The translations under genes were made by a program, and so were the position numbers. This document shows, piece after piece, positions 59,748 through 64,000 of a stretch of DNA of 64,000 nucleotides; the first letter of the stretch is position 1; every line of letters starts with the position of its first letter. The notes under the pieces are model-generated. The model saw only the letters and a list, made by a program, of their open reading frames with translations, did not search any database and was not told where the DNA came from. This stretch comes from Cellulomonas flavigena DSM 20109 (GTDB taxonomy: Bacteria > Actinomycetota > Actinomycetes > Actinomycetales > Cellulomonadaceae), in assembly GCF_000092865.1 (NCBI RefSeq), contig NC_014151.1, positions 3,658,001 to 3,722,000 of the forward strand, in the 5' to 3' direction.

Positions 59748-60479
59748 GTGACCACCGTTGCCCCACCGCGCGTCCTCGTCGTCGACGACGAGGCGTTCCT
59801 CGCCGACTTCGTGGCCACGGCGCTGCGCTACGAGGGCTTCGAGACGCAGACGGCGGGCACGTCGGCGCAGGCCGTGGCCAGCGCGCAGACGTTCGACCCG
59901 GACCTCGTCGTGCTCGACGTCATGCTCCCCGACCGCTCGGGCCTCGAGACGTGCCGTGAGCTGCGGCGCCTGGGGCTGGACGCACCGGTCGTGTTCCTCA
60001 CGGCGCGCGACGCGCAGGCCGACCGCATCGCGGGCCTGACGGTCGGTGGCGACGACTACGTGACCAAGCCGTTCAGCCTCGACGAGCTCGTGCTGCGGGT
60101 GCGCGCGGTGCTGCGCCGCACGGGCGTCCCGTCGCCCGACGCCGACGGGGACGTGCTGCGCTTCGCGGACCTCGAGGTCGACGTCGCGGCGCACGCGGCG
60201 CGACGCGCGGGCGAGCTCATCGACCTCACGCCGACGGAGTTCAAGCTGCTGCGGTACTTCACGGCGAACGCGGGACGCGTGCTGTCGAAGCGGCAGATCC
60301 TCGACCACGTGTGGGAGTACGACTTCAACGGCAACGACGGCGTCGTGCAGACCTACGTCTCGTACCTGCGGCGCAAGGTCGACGTGTACCCGCCGCCGCT
60401 GATCCACACGATCCCGCGCGTGGGTTACGTGATGCGCACGCAGGCCGGGGCGGCGCGGCGGCGCGAGCGGGGCAGGTGA
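59748..60479 (+). CDS. OmpR-family response regulator
   Basis: Regulator of 243 aa from a GTG start. The receiver has VLVVDDEAFLADF, phospho-acceptor Asp57 in LVVLDVMLPDRSG and Lys107 in DYVTKPFSLDE. The winged-helix output domain (LTPTEFKLLRYFTANAGRVLS, then QTYVSYLRRKVD) is complete. It is transcribed divergently from the MMPL exporter with 112 nt between starts, so it may control the exporter. It overlaps the kinase start by 4 nt (GTGA). TrcR/MprA-like. Confidence 0.92.
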   Translation: MTTVAPPRVLVVDDEAFLADFVATALRYEGFETQTAGTSAQAVASAQTFDPDLVVLDVMLPDRSGLETCRELRRLGLDAPVVFLTARDAQADRIAGLTVGGDDYVTKPFSLDELVLRVRAVLRRTGVPSPDADGDVLRFADLEVDVAAHAARRAGELIDLTPTEFKLLRYFTANAGRVLSKRQILDHVWEYDFNGNDGVVQTYVSYLRRKVDVYPPPLIHTIPRVGYVMRTQAGAARRRERGR

Positions 60480-61573
60480 GCGCGGCGGCGACGCGCCCGC
60501 GGCCGGCCCGCTCGCTGCGGGTGCGGCTGACGGTGCTGGTCACGTGCCTGCTCGCGGTCGGGCTGCTCGCGGCGCTCGGGGGGACGCTCGCGGCCGTGAA
60601 CGACTGGCGCGGGGACGCCGGCTCGCTCGCGGAGCTGCAGCAGCGGGTGCGGGCCGCCGCGCTGACGTCGGCGGGCGTGGCGCTGGTGGCCGTCGCGCTG
60701 CTGTCCTGGCACGGGGTGCGCCGCGCGCTGCGGCCGCTGGAGGGCATCGCGCGTGCCGCCGAGGAGATCGGTGCGGCACCCGACCGCGTGACGGACCGGC
60801 GCGTGGCCGCAGGCGACCAGCCGGCGGAGGTCGCCCGGCTCGCCACGTCGCTGGACGCCATGCTCGACCGGCTCGACGCGGCGCTCGCGGCGCGCGCCGA
60901 GTCGGAGCAGCGGCTGCGCACGTTCGTCGCGGACGCGGCGCACGAGCTGCGCACGCCGGTGACGACGATCCGCGGGTACGCCGAGCTGTTCGACCGCGGC
61001 GCACGCGACGACCCGCAGGAGCTGCCGAAGGTGCTCAGCCGCATCCGCTCGGAGGCCGAGCGCATGGGCGACCTCGTCGACGACCTGGTGCTGCTGGCGC
61101 GGCTCGACGCGGAGCGCGAGCTCGAGCACGGGCCGGTCGACCTGACCGTGCTCGCGCACGACGCCGCGATGGACGCACGCGCCGCGGACGGCGAGCGCAC
61201 CGTGGTGGTCGACGAGGACGGGCCGGTGGTGGTGCTCGGCGACGAGGCCGCGCTGCGCCAAGTGCTCGCGAACCTGCTGACGAACGTCACGCGGCACACC
61301 CCGCCGGGCACGCGCGCGACCGTGCGGGTGCGTGCCGACGGCCCGCACGCCGTGCTGCACGTCGCCGACGACGGGCCGGGCCTGGCCCCCGAGCACCGCG
61401 AGCACGTGTTCGAGCGGTTCTACCGCGCGGACGCGGGCCGGGCACGCGCGACGGGTGGCGCCGGGCTGGGCCTGTCGATCGTCGCGGCGATCGCGCACGC
61501 CCACGGGGGCACGGTCGCGGCGGTGCCGACCCCGGGCGGGGGCACGACGATCACCCTCCAGCTCCCCCGCTGA
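60476..61573 (+). CDS. Membrane histidine kinase (HAMP-HisKA-HATPase)
   Basis: Kinase of 365 aa. Two membrane helices (VRLTVLVTCLLAVGLLAALGG near 20 and AALTSAGVALVAVALLSWHGV near 65) enclose a very short ~22-residue periplasmic loop. A HAMP linker leads to the HisKA box FVADAAHELRTPVTTIRGYAELF (phospho-His near 160). The HATPase domain has NLLTNVTRHTPPG, DDGPGLAPEH and GLGLSIVAAIAHAHGG. The short loop suggests an intramembrane-sensing kinase, responding to envelope stress or to the transporter. It pairs with the preceding OmpR-type regulator. Confidence 0.92.
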   Translation: MSAAATRPRPARSLRVRLTVLVTCLLAVGLLAALGGTLAAVNDWRGDAGSLAELQQRVRAAALTSAGVALVAVALLSWHGVRRALRPLEGIARAAEEIGAAPDRVTDRRVAAGDQPAEVARLATSLDAMLDRLDAALAARAESEQRLRTFVADAAHELRTPVTTIRGYAELFDRGARDDPQELPKVLSRIRSEAERMGDLVDDLVLLARLDAERELEHGPVDLTVLAHDAAMDARAADGERTVVVDEDGPVVVLGDEAALRQVLANLLTNVTRHTPPGTRATVRVRADGPHAVLHVADDGPGLAPEHREHVFERFYRADAGRARATGGAGLGLSIVAAIAHAHGGTVAAVPTPGGGTTITLQLPR

Positions 61574-61599
61574 CCCCACCCGGCCCGCCCGTCGCGAAC

Positions 61600-61651
61600 A
61601 GTGGTCACAGGTGCGACCACTTCCCGCTCCGGCACCGCCAGGTGTGACCAC
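61600..61651 (+). terminator. Small hairpin after the kinase gene
   Basis: AGTGGTC/GACCACT (61600-61621) forms a 7-bp stem, and a further TGTGACCAC at 61643-61651 can pair with the same left arm (GTGGTCACA). Weak but placed directly after the kinase stop (61573); it could end or regulate the transcript. Confidence 0.35.
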
Positions 61652-61697
61652 CACGCGCACCGTCGAGCGACGCCGGCGGCGGTCGGCGGCGGGGCGC

Positions 61698-61874
61698 TCA
61701 GGGCGTCGGGTCCTGGCCCGTCGGGTCGGACGGGTACAGGCGGCGCGTGGCCGTGTCCTGGTTGTCGCCCGGGGGCGGCTGCGTGTCCGGGCCGGTCGCT
61801 CCGGGCAGCGGCTGGTTCTCCGGGTCCTGCGTCTCGGGCCGCTGGGATGCCGGGTGGACCGTGTCCTCGCTCAT
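61698..61874 (-). CDS. Small Pro/Gln/Asp-rich hypothetical protein
   Basis: An open frame of 58 codons from ATG 61874 (MSEDTVHPASQRPETQDPEN onward) to TGA at 61698, with GGTGGAGGG directly before the start. The sequence is strongly acidic and Pro/Gln-rich, without hydrophobic segments, so it is probably disordered. Codon third positions are almost all G or C, in line with coding sequence here. No function recognised. Confidence 0.55.
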   Translation of the reverse strand: MSEDTVHPASQRPETQDPENQPLPGATGPDTQPPPGDNQDTATRRLYPSDPTGQDPTP

Positions 61875-61950
61875 CCCTCCACCCTGCGGCCCTCACCCGG
61901 ACCCCGCCACCCGAGGTGACGAGGTCCGGGGGGTCGGGCAGCGGCGCCCG

Positions 61951-62583
61951 TCAGCCGCCGACGACGCCGCACGCGACGCGGTCGCCCGCGTCACCGGTCT
62001 TCCGCGTCGCCTCGTCGGGGCCGTCGGGTGCGTAGCGCTCGGGCACGTGCGCGAGGTTGTCGCGGCCCGCGTGGACCATCACGGCCGAGCCGTCGTCGTC
62101 GGTCAGGTCGGCGAGCGTCAGCGCGTCCGTCGTCACCGTGAGCTCGGCCGACCCCGACGCGTCGACCAGCAGCGGCGGCAGGTCGCCCGCGTGCTCGCCG
62201 TGGTCGCCCGCGTCGGCCCCCAGGTGCCCGCCGGCGGACAGGAAGTCGCCGATCTTCGCGGGGTCCGACGGGTCCGGGCTGGCCGGCTCGCACCGGCCGA
62301 CGGCGTGCACGTGGAACCCGTGGAAGCCGGGGTCCAGCCCGTCCACGGCCACCTCGATCTCGAGCGCGTCGTCGTCCTCGTCCAGCGACACGGTGCCGAC
62401 CTGCGCACCCGTCGCGTCGACGAGCGAGACCTCGAGGTCGTCGTCCCGGTCGTCCGGGGTGGCTGCCGTCGTGGCGGCCGGCTCACCCCCTGCGGCCGGC
62501 TGCTCCTGGTCCGCGTCGCCGCACGCGGTGAGTGCCGCGAGTGCGGCGATCGTGAGCGTGGTCGTGCTGAGCCTGCCTCGCAT
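61951..62583 (-). CDS. sodC: Cu/Zn superoxide dismutase-family lipoprotein
   Basis: Protein of 210 aa with a lipobox (LAALAALTAC), placing it on the outer face of the membrane. A Thr/Asp-rich spacer precedes the SodC domain. Copper/zinc ligands are in GFHGFHVHAVG and SAGGHLGAD with DHGEHAGDLPPLLVD. The C-terminal AGDRVACGVV holds the active-site Arg and the disulfide Cys that pairs with Cys in GRCEP. It should dismutate extracellular superoxide. Gene-neighbour context gives no further hint. Confidence 0.88.
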   Translation of the reverse strand: MRGRLSTTTLTIAALAALTACGDADQEQPAAGGEPAATTAATPDDRDDDLEVSLVDATGAQVGTVSLDEDDDALEIEVAVDGLDPGFHGFHVHAVGRCEPASPDPSDPAKIGDFLSAGGHLGADAGDHGEHAGDLPPLLVDASGSAELTVTTDALTLADLTDDDGSAVMVHAGRDNLAHVPERYAPDGPDEATRKTGDAGDRVACGVVGG

Positions 62584-62736
62584 CGTGCCCCCTGGTGTCG
62601 GTGCTCGGAGCCGTCCACGCTACGAAAGGCCCGGGGACCGCGCGCGTCGAACGCGACACCACCGACCCGCCACGCGGCCCGTGACCGACGAGGACGCGGC
62701 GAGTCCTCTCGACGCCGCGGGGACCTGCGGCCCGGC

Positions 62737-62764
62737 GTGACGACCCCGACGTGACGACCCCGAC
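62737..62764. repeat. 14-bp tandem repeat before the phosphotransferase gene
   Basis: GTGACGACCCCGAC occurs twice in direct succession (62737-62750 and 62751-62764), followed by GTGAGGAGCAGCC, the ribosome-site region of the gene starting at 62778. Probably a slippage product. Confidence 0.8.
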
Positions 62765-62777
62765 GTGAGGAGCAGCC

Positions 62778-63668
62778 GTGGCGGCACCGCCCGACGAGGT
62801 CCCGATCGACCCCGACGTCGTGCGCGCGCTGCTCGCCGAGCAGCACCCCGACCTGGTGCCGCTGCCGCTGGGCCGCCGGTACGCCGGCTGGGACATGGCG
62901 ATGTACCCGCTGGGTGACGACCTCGCCGTGCGGCTGCCGCGCACCGCAGCGTCCGTCGGGTCGATGCGCTCCGAGCTGCGGTGGGTGCGCGAGCTGGCCG
63001 TGGGGTGGACGTTCCCGACGCAGCGCGTGGTGCGCGTCGGCGTGCCGGGCGCCGGGTACCCGTGGCCGTGGGCGGTCGTCACCTGGCTGCCGGGCGTGAC
63101 GGCTGCGGAGGTGCCGCTCGCCGCGTCCGCGGGCCCGCCGCTGGGCCGTGCGCTGCGGCAGGTGCACGTGCCCGCGCCCACCGACGCGCCGTACAACGAC
63201 GAGCAGTCGATCCCGCTCGCCGACCGTTCCGCCGGCGTGGTCGCGTCCCTCGCGCACGTCGAGCGGGAGGGGCCGGCGCGCGGCCTGCGGCTCGACCGCG
63301 CACTTGCGGAGCGGACGTGGGCCGACGCCCTGGCCGCACCCGTCGACGTCCCACGCACCTGGATCCACGCGGACCTGCACCCGCACAACCTCGTGAGCGT
63401 CGACGGGCGGTTCGGCGGGATCCTCGACTGGGCCGACGTCGCCGAGGGCGACCCGGCCACCGACCTCGGTTTCCTGTGGCTGGACCTGCCGGCGGCCGGG
63501 GTCGCGGCGGCGTACGACGCATGCGGCGGGCTGTCCCCCGCGACGGCCGCACGCGCCCGCGGCGTCGGCCTCGCCCTGGCCACCGGGTGGGCGGGCTGGG
63601 ACGACCCGCTGACGAGCGCGATCGGCTGGCGTGCGCTCATCGGGCTGGGAGTCGTCCGTCCCGTGTGA
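62778..63668 (+). CDS. Aminoglycoside-phosphotransferase-like kinase
   Basis: Kinase-fold protein of 296 aa, GTG start behind GAGGAG. The catalytic loop HADLHPHNLV is near residue 200 and the metal-binding ILDWADVAEGDPATDLGF near 215; the ATP-site lobe begins AGWDMAMYPLGDDLAVRLPR. This is the APH family, whose members phosphorylate antibiotics, sugars or other small alcohols. Resistance to a specific drug cannot be claimed from sequence. Confidence 0.88.
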   Translation: MAAPPDEVPIDPDVVRALLAEQHPDLVPLPLGRRYAGWDMAMYPLGDDLAVRLPRTAASVGSMRSELRWVRELAVGWTFPTQRVVRVGVPGAGYPWPWAVVTWLPGVTAAEVPLAASAGPPLGRALRQVHVPAPTDAPYNDEQSIPLADRSAGVVASLAHVEREGPARGLRLDRALAERTWADALAAPVDVPRTWIHADLHPHNLVSVDGRFGGILDWADVAEGDPATDLGFLWLDLPAAGVAAAYDACGGLSPATAARARGVGLALATGWAGWDDPLTSAIGWRALIGLGVVRPV

Positions 63669-63675
63669 CGCCCCG

Positions 63676-63690
63676 GCCCGCCGTGCGGGC
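63676..63690. terminator. Short hairpin between converging genes
   Basis: GCCCGC/GCGGGC with a CGT loop, in the 28-nt gap between the phosphotransferase stop and the stop of the minus-strand membrane gene. Small, but in the expected place for a shared terminator. Confidence 0.4.
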
Positions 63691-63696
63691 ACCCGA

Positions 63697-64000
63697 TCAG
63701 GCGCGCGACCGACGGAGCGCGGACCACAGCACCACGAAGCCCGTGACGGCCCCCATCGCGACCACGGCGAGCACCGAGACCCCCAGCGACACCGTCGGCT
63801 GGACGAATGCGAGCACGAACGCCACCAGGCCGAGCACGAGGACGACCGGCCCCGCCCGGCGCTGTCCGCGACGCGCCGTCATGACGAGCCGGTCGAGCTC
63901 GGGGCTCTCGTCGAGCCGCAGCGCCTGCCGCTGCGCGTCGTCCGGCACCGGCGCCTTGGGCAGGCCGTTGCCGATGACGACGGCCACCAGGGCGACGGCC
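63697..64000 (-). CDS. Small membrane protein, 5' end beyond the window
   Basis: Reading frame open to the window edge, so the start is probably outside; an internal GTG at 63987 is possible. The visible part has a hydrophobic piece at the very edge (AVALVAVVIGNGLP), a charged stretch (RQALRLDESPELDRLV) and two adjacent helices (GPVVLVLGLVAFVLAFV; VSVLAVVAMGAVTGFVVLW) ending in RRSRA. No family recognised. Confidence 0.6.
   Translation of the reverse strand, partial: AVALVAVVIGNGLPKAPVPDDAQRQALRLDESPELDRLVMTARRGQRRAGPVVLVLGLVAFVLAFVQPTVSLGVSVLAVVAMGAVTGFVVLWSALRRSRA

Noticed and set aside
57227..59959. 910-codon plus-strand open frame opposite the MMPL exporter
   Set aside because: Gln/Arg/Gly-rich antisense artefact of a membrane-protein gene; no start context.

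Overview
The window is very GC-rich DNA with dense, overlapping genes and many GTG starts. The gene families present (DUF6318-type lipoproteins, PKD-type secreted proteins, SchA/CurD and TcmI polyketide proteins, NarL/DevS-type kinases) point to an actinobacterium, most likely a member of the Cellulomonadaceae. That is inference from gene content and base composition, not from a marker gene.

Region 1 (1-22 kb) is a defence island. A tight six-gene operon encodes a Druantia/DISARM-type DUF1998 helicase, a DrmD-type SNF2 helicase, an Eco57I/PglX-type adenine methylase, McrB, McrC and a multi-pass membrane protein. The stops and starts of genes 2 to 6 overlap by 1-4 nt, so they are probably one functional unit. 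It combines parts normally seen in separate systems and is the best candidate in the window for an undescribed system. An AbiL-like RloA/RloB pair follows. Convergent to it is a second three-gene operon: a beta-CASP-like metallo-beta-lactamase protein, a RecB-type PD-(D/E)XK nuclease broken by an apparent 1-nt frameshift, and an ADP-ribosylglycohydrolase-like protein lacking the usual metal residues.

Region 2 (22-42 kb) holds two diverged direct copies of a five-gene secreted/cell-surface block: a DUF6318-type lipoprotein, a PKD-like protein, a small ESAT-6-like protein, a second lipoprotein and a ~775-residue helical protein. They lie at 22.05-28.6 kb and 36.76-41.8 kb. In copy 1 the large gene is split by a complete ISL3-family element with an 8-bp target duplication. 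Between the copies sit an AlbA_2 pseudogene (20-bp tandem duplication), a SWIM/SNF2 helicase, an AbiEi/AbiEii-type toxin-antitoxin pair and a NERD-helicase. This cargo would be lost by recombination between the two copies.

Region 3 (42-47.5 kb) holds an EI24-type membrane protein, two APC-family amino-acid permeases and a double-GAF DevS-like histidine kinase with a DosR/DevR-like palindrome upstream.

Region 4 (47.5-59.6 kb) is a compact aromatic (type II) polyketide cluster resembling spore-pigment clusters: KS-alpha, chain-length factor, ACP, an aromatase-cupin fusion, a ketoreductase, an ABM monooxygenase, SchA/CurD, TcmI cyclase, FAD hydroxylase and a methyltransferase. It includes its own two-component system and an adjacent MMPL exporter. 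A 15-bp motif is shared between its divergent promoter and the region upstream of the TcmI gene, suggesting common control.

Region 5 (59.7-64 kb) holds an OmpR/HisKA two-component pair, a small Pro/Gln-rich protein, a Cu/Zn superoxide dismutase lipoprotein, an aminoglycoside-phosphotransferase-like kinase and a partial membrane protein at the window edge.
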